From assembly GCA_019137255.1 (NCBI GenBank), contig WPDH01000016.1:1-64000 (forward strand): 64,000 nt of DNA, given 5' to 3'. The DNA comes from Corinectria fuckeliana (Eukaryota > Ascomycota > Sordariomycetes > Hypocreales > Nectriaceae). Below, in pieces: positions 1 to 11,115 of this stretch. Every line of letters starts with the position of its first letter. The stretch's first letter is position 1. The position numbers were made by a program, and so were the translations under genes. The notes beneath the pieces were generated by a model. It saw only the letters and a list, made by a program, of their open reading frames with translations, had not been told where the DNA came from and made no database searches.

Positions 1-620
1 ATAATCTTTAAATATAAAAAAGACTATCTTTAAGATTTTAAGACTTTTTACCTAAGAATAAGCTAATAATAAGAAAAAGAAAGTTAGTTAAGATTTACTA
101 GTAGTTTACTAGTAAGTCTTAACAGAAATTTATTAGTGCTAGTTTTTAAAAATAGATAATAAAAATCTTTTAAAAATCTTATAATTTTATACTAAAATCT
201 AGTATTATAAAAACAGCTTTCTTTTAAAGATAATCTTTATAAGTAAAAAGTTATTAAAGAATATCTTTAAAATAATTCTTTAGAAAATAGAATTTAGCTT
301 TTTTTTTTTAAATATAACTTATAATAATAAGAAAAAGATTTATTAGGATTTTCTTTTAGTATTATATTTATTCTTAAAAACTAAAAATATTTTTCTAATA
401 TTAAATTTCCTTTTTTATTACTTTAAAAACTAACTTTTAAGTTACTTAAGAAATTATATATAAAATCTTAATACTTACTTAAGTATTTATTTAAAAGCTA
501 AAAAAGCTATAAAATCTAACTTTATATATTCTTTTATATAAGATTATTTAAAGTTCTAGTTAGTTTTAAATTATAAAGTTATCTTATAGATAGCTTAATT
601 TATTATTAAATCTTTAAATA
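1..620. repeat. AT-only block, RIP-degraded repeat (partial)
   Basis: The first 620 bases are almost purely A and T with TA, TAA and CTTA strings and virtually no CpG. The composition changes abruptly to normal GC content at about 620. This is the look of a repeat mutated by RIP. No reading frame or terminal repeat can be recognised, and the block runs off the left edge, so the original element cannot be named. Confidence 0.7.
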
Positions 621-1928
621 TATGCATTTTGGTGAAAAAGGTGGTCTAGAAGGGGGGGCGGTCCATTAGTGGGGGGGGGGACTTACTAGACAGTTGTTAG
701 TCGGTTTTCAACACCAGCAGGTTCGCTCAACATAACTTCCGAATGGTAAAAAATAAGGTAACCCCGATTTTCAAGAGCCCCAATAATTTTGAGACCTTTT
801 GAATCGTTCGAGAGTTATATCGAGCGAGTTTGTCAATATTGAAAAACTCCCATCACCCGCGTAGGTATCTACGTACCTAAGTATCTAAGAGGCGCCAATC
901 TAGACTGAAATGGATACACGGTGCGCTCACTGTACGGTTGTGGAGTGCGCACGAGCACGGTTGATCCACCGCAGGTACCCATTTGAGACAACTATCAGCA
1001 CTGACCACACCATGGGCAGTGGGGGATGGAGGTGACCCCAGCGACCTCTCTGCCTACATACCTACTTAGTAAGTGGCCGCTGTTGATGCCGATGGACACC
1101 GCCGTCCCCGTTCACCGAAGCAAAGACCGCCACAGGCCGGGAGTTCCCTGACACATGGCAGCTCTCGCACCAGCCAGGCTTGGACGCTAAGAAGAATAGG
1201 ACGCTAGTTCATTTTTAGGGACGTGGGAATGGGAGTGGAAAGGAAGGCACGTTCTTTTGTACTACTACGTAGTAAGTACTCAGTTACCATGGAACCAAAA
1301 GATGCAGGTACATACGAGGCGGTCCCATCCCCTGACATGGGCACCCTAATTACTGGCCTGCTTGCCTGCCTGCCATCCTCCGACTTTTGGGTCCAGTGGT
1401 CCACCGACTATCCGAGGGTCGTCTCGGATTCTCTGTTCATCTGTTTCATTGCTACTTACTTAGGTCGTCGACTCGTCATCACCGCCAGAAACGTCGCCCG
1501 TTCATTCCACCTCACTGCATTAAGAAAGCAAACGACCCATCGAGCGGCACGAACCGTAATGCGCTGCGCTGCAACCGACCTCTGCACCTCGCAAGCGCTT
1601 TGTTACCGGTAAGCACGAAGTAGGTAGTCAACTCTCGGAGTCCCTACCGAGTACTGTACGGCACCGTACGGTCCGTGGCCTTGTGCAAAGCGGGCCATTA
1701 GCCCACACCCAGCACGACCAAACTCCACGAGCAACTACCGCTAGCAGCACCAGCTAACCCGCCGACCACACCAGAACCGGGCCTGATTGATAGTGTCCTG
1801 GCGACTAGAAAGGGGGGGAATTGTCCACTTTAGCTCAGTTCACCGCGCCGCACCGTACTGCACCGGATCCGACCTGTCTCGTCTTGTCTCTTGTCTCGAC
1901 CAGACCCGACTTGCGGCGTCGACAGAGA
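621..1928. other. Intergenic region upstream of the MIT-domain gene
   Basis: This stretch has normal GC content and contains two poly-G runs near 645-680. Short open frames exist on both strands but resemble no family and have no supporting splice signals. The last few hundred bases probably hold the promoter and 5' leader of the next gene. Confidence 0.5.
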
Positions 1929-4900
1929 ATGCCCGAGGCTCGTCTCTCCTCTCACGACCTGATCGCGCCCTCCTCCTCCTCCCCCACCGCCGCTGTTCCC
2001 GTAGTCGAGCTCCCCTGGAACCTGTCCGCCTCGGCGCCCACTGACTCGCGACTCCATCATCACCGCTATCCCCAACACCACCAGCACCCCTCTCCCGACC
2101 CGTCGAGACCGCCGCACTCTTCCGACTTCAACCTCACCTTCTACCAACCAACCTCACCAGGCCCAAATCCAGACTCTTTCGCGGGTCGCGCTGCCTCTCG
2201 ACCTCCTCGGACCTCTTCGCTATTACCGCCGCCGCATATCGCCCCCGCCGCACATCTTAGTCCCTTCGAGCCTCCGCGCCAGCCATCACCGGTCGGTGGC
2301 CTCCTCAAGCGCCCTCAAACTCCTCCGCGATCATCCCACAGCGCCGCTGCCGCCCACTCACCTAGCAATAACCCCGCCGAGGTCTCTTGGCTTCTAAATC
2401 GCTGGTCAACTTCCACCGCTGGGTCCAGCCGCTCCCAGTTGGCCCCGCGTAAATCTCATTCCCGTTTTGGTTCCCGTGGAAGCGTCGATGCGACCAGTTC
2501 TCCCAACAAATCTCCGCCGACCGCGAGACCATCGCCCCGAAAGCTTCAGAAGAATCGACGGCCCAGTGTTTCTTCCATCTCGAGACCACAGGACGTCCCT
2601 ACGCCAGCACTACCACCAGAGGATAATCAGCAAGCGCGGACGTTACCCCCGATCGCCTCCTTATCGCCATTGGAGCCCCCCGACTTTAGCGAATATCTTC
2701 AAGTCAAAGTAAAAGGGGCTGGCCCTGGTTCAACTGAGCACCGACTACCTATTGTCGCCCGCCAGGAGAGTCAGTCCCTGGTTCCTCCAGGTACCGCCGA
2801 GTCGACAGACCAAATCATCACGCCCACGCCTATATTACCCAGCTCGGCTGCTGTGCACCGGCCCATGATGCCTTACGAATACGACGGAGAGGCACACGTG
2901 TCTCGGGGCCATTCCCGCAATCGCTCTGGAAAGGGTAGTCATGAGAAGGGCCGGGCCACGAAACCCACTTCCCAGAAAGCGATGCTCTCCAGGGCGCTGC
3001 AAAAGGCCAATACGGCAGTCCAGCTCGACAATGCCCAGAACTTTGAGGGTGCGCGAGAGGCCTATGCCGAGGCGTGCGAACTTCTCCGACAAGTCCTTCA
3101 GCGGACAACAGGTGACGACGACAAACGAAAGCTCGAGGCAATTGTAAGTTAAGTCTCCTCATTTTGACGGGGCCGTTGTTAACCACCCACCCTGTAGCGA
3201 CGCACGTACACCAGTAGAATCGAGGAACTGGATCAAATAGCGCCTTGGCTAGACGAGGACGCAAAGGCACTCCCCTCGCGTCCTATTAGTGATGTCCATG
3301 GCCCAGATTCGGAATCCGTGCTACGCCTCGACGACGAAGAAGCTGAAGAAGTTGCCGTTTTCGAGACAGCAACCATGACAAGAGTGATCAGGGACGATAG
3401 TCGCAGCCCCCAGCCCCCGCATGCGGTTCCGTCCCCCTCACGGCGAGCAAACAAACCGAAACCCATTGTGACCACACTAACAACACCCGAGTCGGGGCTT
3501 CTCCAATCCTCCTTCTCGCGATCACCCATTCACCTTAGGTCGCCGGATCCTTTCCTTTTGCAAAGGCCCCCAGACTATCCCTATATGCCTGCGCCTTTGT
3601 CGCCGCGCCACGCACCACCACTAGCGAAGGCCCAGGAGGATACAGACGAGCCAGTTCCTTCTGACTTTGCCATGGCTACAGCCCACCCGGTCGAGCCCGC
3701 GGGCGGTCCAAACCATGGACGAGAAGACAGCTTGAATTCTTGGCTGGATCCTATTGATGAGTCAGGGGGCTCAACATCCTCTTCCGTTCACTCCCGCACG
3801 TCTTCCCTGGGTTTTAGAAGAAAACACATTCGGGCTGCCAGCGGTAATACGGAAGCTGAATTTGATACAGCACTTGACGCTGCCATTGAAGCTGCGTATG
3901 ACGAAGGCTATGAACCAATAAGTCCTACTAATGATTATCGACCGAACGAACTGGATGAGTCCAATGAGGAACCCGTGCTCGACTCTCTTCGGAAAGTTGA
4001 GATTGCCCGGGAGCGGGTGAGGCAAACCGAGCAAGAAGCCTTTGATATTGTTACCGAGATGGAAAGGCAACGGCATCCCCAACAGTCATACCACCTGGAA
4101 AATCACAATATGCCCGAAGACTTTTTTGATGACAACTCGTCGGACGAGGAGGAGAGGATATTGGGGGAAATGGCCCGCGACTATGGCATCGAGCAATATG
4201 CACTAGATTCCGGGCAAAGACCATCTGTTGCCCGCGAATCAGATGTGAGTAGTCGGACGACGCGGACTTGGCACAGCTCCCAGGGCTCGAATCCTCCCAC
4301 GACGTCGACCTCGCTGTCCACCGTAACGGAGATGCCCCCGCCATTTTCAGGGTTGCCCACCCCGCCAGCTGCGCCGCCTCCAACAACATCACTACCGGAG
4401 CTCCCTCCGCAGCGACCGGACTCTTCAGCGCAATCGGTACGAAATCGTCGGCTATCGGGACAAAACCCGAAACAACTCAAGATCGAAACCGCCAAGCTCG
4501 GCCCTCCTCTCGTCCAGCATTCAGAAGATACGACACCGGCGAAATCTGCCGCCACAGATGGGCAGGATACTACCATCTCATCTGGCACAGGCTTGCGGTC
4601 GGCCAGCGGCTTCCGCAGGCCGTCGTCGCCTCCGCTTTGGGAAGTCAGCCCGGGCGACGATAGCCAGGCTCCGGCGTCGCCATTCCGGCATTTAGGGTCA
4701 GTCGATGAAGACGACAATGCTGCGGGGCGTTCTTCGTCGCCAAATGTGACGAGATTGAAGAAGAACTTCTCGTCGTCAAGTTTGAGGAGCATGAAGAGCC
4801 GTAACATGTCAATCTCAAATCTCGATGACAACTCGGATATGTCGCCAGGGACACCATCAAGTAATACCCCATTCGGTGCTTTAAGAGCAGCCGCTATTCC

Positions 4901-5948
4901 CGCACTCCCGACACCGCTCGCTGCTGCTTTCCGAGACAGGCTAGATACAGCCGCTGCAGGCCTTTCTCTCTTTGACGACATTCACTCTCCGACCATTCCC
5001 GGATCACCTCACTCGATTATTCCGGACGTCCCCGTGCCCCTGGAACCTTGTCCGACCGACTTTATGCTAAGACCATTCTGGCTAATGCGGTGCTTATACC
5101 AGACTCTAGCACACCCCCGAGGAGGATACTTGAGCAGCAAGCTATTCGTGCCGAGGGAGGTGTGGCGAGTCAAAGGTGTCAAGCTGAAGAACATCGATGA
5201 CAAGGTCGCCAACTGTGACTTCCTCACTGCCGCCCTTCTTAAAATTGCCAAAGTCGACACTTACGATGCGGACGCTGTTCTAAAAGAGATGCAATCTCTG
5301 GAAGACGTCCTGGAACAAGTTCAGGCCGCGCTTAGCCGCAAGCTAGGGAACGAGGTGGGAGTTCAGGGCTCCTCGACGCTCTTCAAGGACGCCTCGAACG
5401 GTACCGATGGGGAGGCCGGGGCCGGCGTGCCGCGTTCCTCGAGCGTATCGGGAAAGTCGGCCTTTTCATGGCGACGTCTGCGTCCTAAGAACTCTGCCGT
5501 CGGACTAGGAGGGGCCTACAACAGCCGGTCTGCAGTGGCGGAGACTGGCAAGGATATCCCAAGCATCCCGAGCCTGCCTATGACAGGGCACCCGACAAGC
5601 CGGCCTGCGAAGCGAGATCTGACACAGGCACAATTTTCGGGGCCTAATGCAATGTACATGAGCTCGCTTGCCCGTCTGTTCGATGCTGCTCAAGCCATTG
5701 GTGAGTTCTCCCGCAACGACCACGGTTGGGAAGCCTCTGATGCTAATGCGAGTTCGGCAGATCAAATCGCAAGGCAGGTGGAAGATCCCGGGCTACGGCA
5801 TGCAGATAAGACGCAAGTTGGCCTAGAACTATGCACACGGCACGCGGCAGAGTTCTTTGGGTTCTATATATGCCGGTTCGTGCTATCGGACCTTGGGATG
5901 CTCTTGGACAAGTTCATCAAGCGCGGAAGTGAATGGGTTCTGACGTGA
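1929..5948 (+). CDS. MIT-domain protein, probable endosomal/ESCRT-linked factor
   Basis: Three exons are proposed: 1929-3143, 3198-5700 and 5761-5948, coding 1301 residues. The start is the first ATG of the open frame; upstream only non-ATG codons are available. The N-terminal 340 residues are Ser/Pro-rich and disordered. An MIT helical hairpin follows at about 350-425 (SRALQKANTAV ... AREAYAEACELLRQVL), interrupted by the first intron. Then come about 600 low-complexity residues and a conserved C-terminal region from about residue 1020 (PFWLMRCLYQTLAHPRGGYL) to the end (LGMLLDKFIKRGSEW). MIT domains usually bind ESCRT-III tails or microtubule-linked partners, so a membrane-trafficking role is inferred. 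The exact function is unknown to me. The second intron, 5701-5760, is 60 bases with no in-frame stop; if retained it adds 20 residues. Confidence 0.85.
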
Positions 5949-6726
5949 CGCGAATGAGATGTATGTGTGGATGAATGGATGGATGGACGGATGGGTGGAC
6001 GGATGGATGTATGGATGGATTGATATACGGATGTTGTCGCAAGCGATATGATGGGAGGTTGGAGTGATTGTTGACATGTTTGGGTCGGCGGCAGAGGCGC
6101 ATTGTTTCTCTAACCAGGCAGCGTGTGGAGAGTCGATACCCCCCCTTAGTGACTTTGTATTCTGTTCCTGGTACCTCGCATCGCAGCTGAGGCGATGCCA
6201 GCCTCCTTCAGGGAATATCAGCCCGCATATATACCGTTGTTTATGATAGCTGCCAAGAGTTTTGTCTATAGAACTGTTGTTGAATACATAACGATACAAG
6301 CTTGTAAGTTGTGTGGGCTGTCGAGGGCTCGTCGCTTTGGTGTTGCATTAATGGTCCATCCATGTGTGTCAGGCACGAATACTAGGATGGCGGCTGTCGT
6401 CTCTTCAGCCCGGTTTACCTTTCTATATAGATAGGTAGGTACCGAGCATCACATTGTTTGTGGTCCGGGCTGCGTCGTCGTTGGCATAATTAGAATGGTA
6501 ACCATTTATGGATAAGTGCCAGGCACCGCTGAGCCTCATTGCGGGACGGGATAAGTTACGTGGGGTAAGGTACTAATGTAGGGTAAGTAAGTACTTTGTG
6601 GGACGTCAAAGTACGTACTCGGTAGTTGAATAAGTAGACCAGACACAGATTTTGCACAACATCGCCCTGGACCGACCTCTGATGCGCCTCCAGATGTACT
6701 TCCACAACAGCAAAGTCTAGGTCTCA
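5949..6726. other. Intergenic region, MIT gene to GUF1
   Basis: The region holds the 3' flank of the MIT gene, with a GGAT-type microsatellite at its start, and the upstream region of GUF1. No coding signal was found on either strand. Confidence 0.5.
5968..6020. repeat. GGAT-type imperfect tetranucleotide repeat
   Basis: About twelve imperfect copies of a GGAT/GGAC unit lie just after the stop codon of the MIT-domain gene, probably inside its 3' untranslated region. Confidence 0.8.
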
Positions 6727-9007
6727 ATGAGCCTGGCTTGGAGCGCTGGGCGAGCGTGGACGCGGCAATGCCTCGTGCAACCTCGACAACGGCCGAGCTG
6801 CTGCTGGGCGCGCGCCGCCCCGAGTGCCGTTCCCTCGCGACTCCTGCCGCACCGCGCATACGCTACCAAAGCTCCCCCGAAGCCGACGCCCTCTCACCTC
6901 GAGGCTCGCATCGCGGCCATCCCGATTGAGCGATACCGGAACTTCTGCATTGTCGCGCACATTGACCACGGCAAGAGCACGCTGAGCGATCGCCTGCTGG
7001 AGCTCACGGGGACAATTTCGGCCAGCGACGGCAACAAGCAGATCCTGGTGCGCCCCAGCAGAGCAGACGCACTACGGGCAACGAGCAGAGACTAATGCAC
7101 TTGCTGGCAGGACAAACTCGACGTTGAGCGCGAGCGCGGCATCACCGTCAAGGCCCAGACATGTACCATGATCTACATCTACCGCGGCGAGGATTACCTC
7201 CTCCACCTCGTCGATACGCCAGGCCACGTCGACTTCCGCGCCGAGGTCACTCGCTCCTACGCCAGCTGCGGCGGCGCCCTGCTGCTGGTCGATGCGACCC
7301 AGGGCATCCAGGCGCAGACCGTGTCCAACTTCCACCTCGCCTTCGCCCAGGGCCTCGACCTAGTCCCCGTCGTCAACAAGATTGACATGCCTGCGGCTGA
7401 CGTGCCGCGCGTATTGGAGCAGATGGAAAACAGCTTCGAGCTGGATCGCAAGGACGCCATCCTGTTGAGCGCGAAGACCGGCAAAGGTGTTCCGGCCGTC
7501 CTGCCCGCCGTCATTGAACGGATCCCCCATCCCAGGGGCGACGAGAAGAAGCCCCTGAAAATGCTCCTGGTAGACTCGTGGTACGACACCTTCCGCGGCG
7601 TGGTGCTCCTCGTCAGCGTCTTTGACGGCGTGATCCGGGCTGGCGACAACGTCGTGTCGCTGGGTACCGGCATGAAGTACACTGTTGGCCAAGTCGGCAT
7701 CCAGTATCCGCACGCGACGCCAATGCAGGTCCTCCGTGCGGGACAGGTGGGCTACATCTACTTCAACCCGGGCATGAAGAGGATCCAGGATGCCAAGCTG
7801 GGCGACACCTTCACCACCGTCAACGATGAGCACGAGGTCGAGCCGCTTCCAGGCTTCGAGGAGCCCAAGCCCATGGTGTTCGTCGCGGCCTTCCCCACCG
7901 ACCAGAGCGACTACGGTCGACTGGCCGACAGCATGAATCAGCTGGTGCTCAACGACCGCAGCGTCACGCTCCAGAAAGACCACTCCGAGGCTCTGGGGGC
8001 GGGTTGGAGGCTTGGGTTCCTCGGGAGCTTGCACTGCTCCGTCTTCCAGGACCGGCTAAGACAGGAACACGGGCGCGACGTCATTCTCACGGAGCCGACC
8101 GTGCCGACCAAGATTGTCTGGGCCGACGGCTCCGAGGAGGTGGTGCAGAACCCGGCTCTATTTCCAGACCAGACTCATCCTCGTATCCGGGGCGCTCAGC
8201 TCTATGAGCCGTGAGTATTCGTTCATACTGCAGTCCTATCTTCGTCACTCCCATCTATCATTCTGCATCCCTCTCGTTTGAGTTCACAGCTGACCCCTGC
8301 TTCAGGTTTGTCAAGTGTACAATCACGCTTCCAGAGGAGTACCTGGGGCGAGTCATCGAGCTGTGCGAAGCCAACAGAGGAGAACAAAAGAGCATGGAGT
8401 TCTTCCACGCGACCCAAGTCATTCTAGTCTACGACATCCCGTCTGCTCAGCTGGTCGACGATCTATTTGGAAAACTGAAGAGCGCTACGTACGTACCTAG
8501 CCCATTTCCGCCCACTACGGCCAAAGCACTGCCGCTCACCCGTCAATTTTTAACAGCAAGGGGTATGCTACGCTGGACTACGAGGACTCCGGGTGGCGTC
8601 AGAGCCACTTGTTGAAGCTTCAGCTTATGGTCAACCGGCAACCCGTTGATGCAATCTGCCGCGTCGTGCACAGCACGCAGGTCGACCGGCTTGGGCGCCA
8701 CTGGGTGACCAAGTTCAAGCAGCACGTCGACCGCCAGATGTTTGGTAAGCCGCAGCTGTGGATGATGTAGTCTACATCGCTAACGCGGTTGACAGAGGTC
8801 GTAATCCAAGCTACGGTAGGAAGCCGAATCGTAGCGCGCGAGACTATCAAGCCTTTTCGCAAGGACGTGCTTGCAAAGCTTCACGCCGCCGATGTCTCAA
8901 GACGACGAAAGCTCCTGGAGAAGCAGAAGGAAGGACGGAAGAGATTGAGGGCTGTTGGAAACGTTATTATTGACCAGTCGGCCTTCCAGAGCTTTTTATC
9001 GAAGTGA
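6727..9007 (+). CDS. GUF1: Mitochondrial translation factor GUF1 (EF4/LepA)
   Basis: Five exons, 6727-7047, 7111-8210, 8306-8488, 8557-8744 and 8796-9007, join in phase to 667 residues. This is the mitochondrial LepA/EF4 GTPase, which binds stalled ribosomes and supports accurate mitochondrial protein synthesis. The first 45 or so residues are Arg/Ala-rich and free of acidic residues, as in a mitochondrial presequence. The G1 motif AHIDHGKST is at about 77-85, DTPGH is in exon 2, and NKID (G4) follows VPVV. The LepA-specific C-terminal region (CEANRGEQKSMEF ... DYEDSGWRQSHLLKL) and the basic tail (RRRKLLEKQKEGRKRLR) are complete. All introns are GT-AG and 51-95 bases long. It converges with the phosphatase gene downstream. 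Confidence 0.95.
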
Positions 9008-9291
9008 TTGCGAGCGGGCGATACGACTTCCCCCTTGCTAGCAGTGGGCAGAGCATCATCTCTTGAGCATCCTTACTTCGTTGAGGGAAGGACAGGAGCT
9101 CCTCGATGAATGGAAATGTAACGACATACATGAGACGATTAAAGTGTTTGAAGCAATAGATACCCAGCTCCGAGTCCATTCTTTGAACGTGCCAGCGCCT
9201 CGTCTATTCTAATGCCCCGTCTTGTCTAAGTCTAACCACTCTACCATGTGCTTGACTAGAAGAAGTGTGAAGCGGCGGGACTACGACATAC

Positions 9292-10149
9292 TTAAGCCGC
9301 AATGGCTTGCGTGGTGTCATCTCCGTCTGGGAGATCCGAACCCATGGTGACGGCCTCAGTCAAGGACAAGCCCATGCCACCGGCAAGGGTGCTCTCATCT
9401 TGCTTCAGCTTAAGCCCTCCGGCCTCGTCGTCAAAGGTGAAGATGCGGTAGTCGCCGTTGAAGAACCAGTAGCCCACGACGCCTTCCCGGAGGAATCCCG
9501 AGTGGGACACGACGAACACGAGCTTCTCGGGCCGCTGGCGGAGGGCCTGGAGGCCAAACCGCCCGCGGGCGAGAATGTCCCGCCTGGTGTGAGCGTAGCG
9601 GCGTGCGGCGGGGGACGTCTTGTCGGGCCACACGGCGTCGACGCCGGCGAAGTTGACGCGAGGATACTCACTCGCCAGCGACGAGATTGGACTGCCCGTG
9701 TCGCAAGGCTGGTCCGAGTTTTCTACGGGTACAATGGTCCTCGTTAGGCCTCATCCGCTCGACAGCGCTGGCAATCGGGTGGTGTGATGCGAGCCACTCA
9801 CCTTGCCAGTCGGCGTCGGCGTCCAGCTTGACGCCCCGGTCAATCAGCCAGTCCAGCGCCAACATGGCCGTCTGCATGGTACGCCGCATCGGGCTCACGA
9901 TGACGGCGACACGGTCCGCGTCGGCGGCCGCGTCGGCAAAGGTCGACCGGAGCTGCTTGTTGAGGGCCGCGCACTGCTCGACTCCGAGCTGCGATAGCGG
10001 CGGGTCGTGGATGGTGTAGTCCTGTGGAAGAGGGGGGGGCATCGCGGGTTAGTCGATGGCGCAAGGCGTCTCGAGCACGAAGGGAGGAACTTATTATCGA
10101 CGTTGTGGAGAGCCTGGGCGTGGCGAATGAGGATGATTGTAGGGGCCAT
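9292..10149 (-). CDS. Histidine phosphatase (phosphoglycerate mutase-like) family protein
   Basis: The gene reads from 10149 down, with exons of about 10149-10102, 10021-9802 and 9722-9292, giving about 232 residues. The N-terminus carries the catalytic RHG-type motif (IILIRHAQALHN), the phosphohistidine site of this superfamily. Further conserved pieces are DPPLSQLG, VSPMRRTMQTA and, near the end, VVSHSGFLREG with the second histidine. The likely activity is a cytosolic phosphatase on an unknown small phospho-substrate rather than glycolytic mutase, because the protein resembles the fungal stand-alone family. The second intron (9723-9801) is clean. The donor of the first intron is unclear: the only GT in the correct phase gives GTCGAT and removes three residues usually kept after HN. 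Confidence 0.85.
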
Positions 10150-11115
10150 TTTAAAGATCCGGTGAAGCTTGAAAGAAGTACTGTGTAAGCGGGTTAGAAT
10201 AGATATAGCTAGTAGAGACCTACTTAGGCCGTAACAACGTTACTTGGTAATAGAGCCGGACTTGTGAGATGAGTTGGTACCAAGGAAGGCGGATTTAAAA
10301 CCAAATAATAATATACTTATATATCTTTTTTTTATTACAGATTAATAAGTTGAGAAAGCGCAGTTTTTATCCGTCGAAACAGTGAGGGGCAATTAGGCGG
10401 CGAGAAGGTACTAGGTACTTAGCCGCCATGGAGGGGCTCCCCCACCTACTAGGCGCTTGGCGGCCTTTATTTCAATCACTAACACGGTAGGCCAGCCGTT
10501 AAAATGGCAGCCTTCCCGCCATCCTTGTGTCCAAGCCTATCACTCTCCTCCTAACTGTTAACCTTCCCCTGTATCCTGATTCCATTGCAGACGGCCTGGA
10601 TCAAGACATTTTTAGCCGCTAGGGGTGCCCTGTCACAAGTCGACAGTATGACCTAGTTTCAGCTCAGAGACACGGGTGTACAAGGGGTCTGTAGTACCTA
10701 TGGTCTTTTGATTGCGCAGCTGTGGGAAGAGTCCATGCACTCTACATTGTCCCGAAATCATCGAGACGATATTCTCTACACGCGGAGGGGGGGTTCCTCC
10801 TATAAGCACAATCCTTGCCAGGAAACGCTCCCCTCTCTGCCCGCGGTAGATTCAGCAGCGCCCCCGCTACTCAAAGTCACGGGAGACACGACTGGAGAGG
10901 CGGTGCAAGACAGCAAGTGCGTGCGCATGCATTCGGTAGTTCATGGCTCTCATAGACAAGCTGATGGAGTTCCTACTATGTAAACTCTGATTGCGTCTTT
11001 ATCCTGAGTTAGAATAACTGCGCATGGCCATAACACTCTATACTCTCCCCCTCCATATAAAACTCCATGTGCTTCCCCCGCTCGTCAAGGTAGTAAGGCT
11101 CCTCTACGAGATTCT
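10150..11115. other. Intergenic region, phosphatase gene to argininosuccinate synthase
   Basis: The part near 10150-10350 is AT-richer and lies upstream of the phosphatase gene. The remainder is the 3' side of argininosuccinate synthase. Short open frames (for example 10708-10983) match nothing recognisable, and no repeat with clear ends was seen. Confidence 0.5.

Noticed and set aside
4181..4981. 266-codon open frame on the minus strand
   Set aside because: It is antisense to the MIT-domain gene and has Ser/Gly-rich low-complexity sequence with no family motif.
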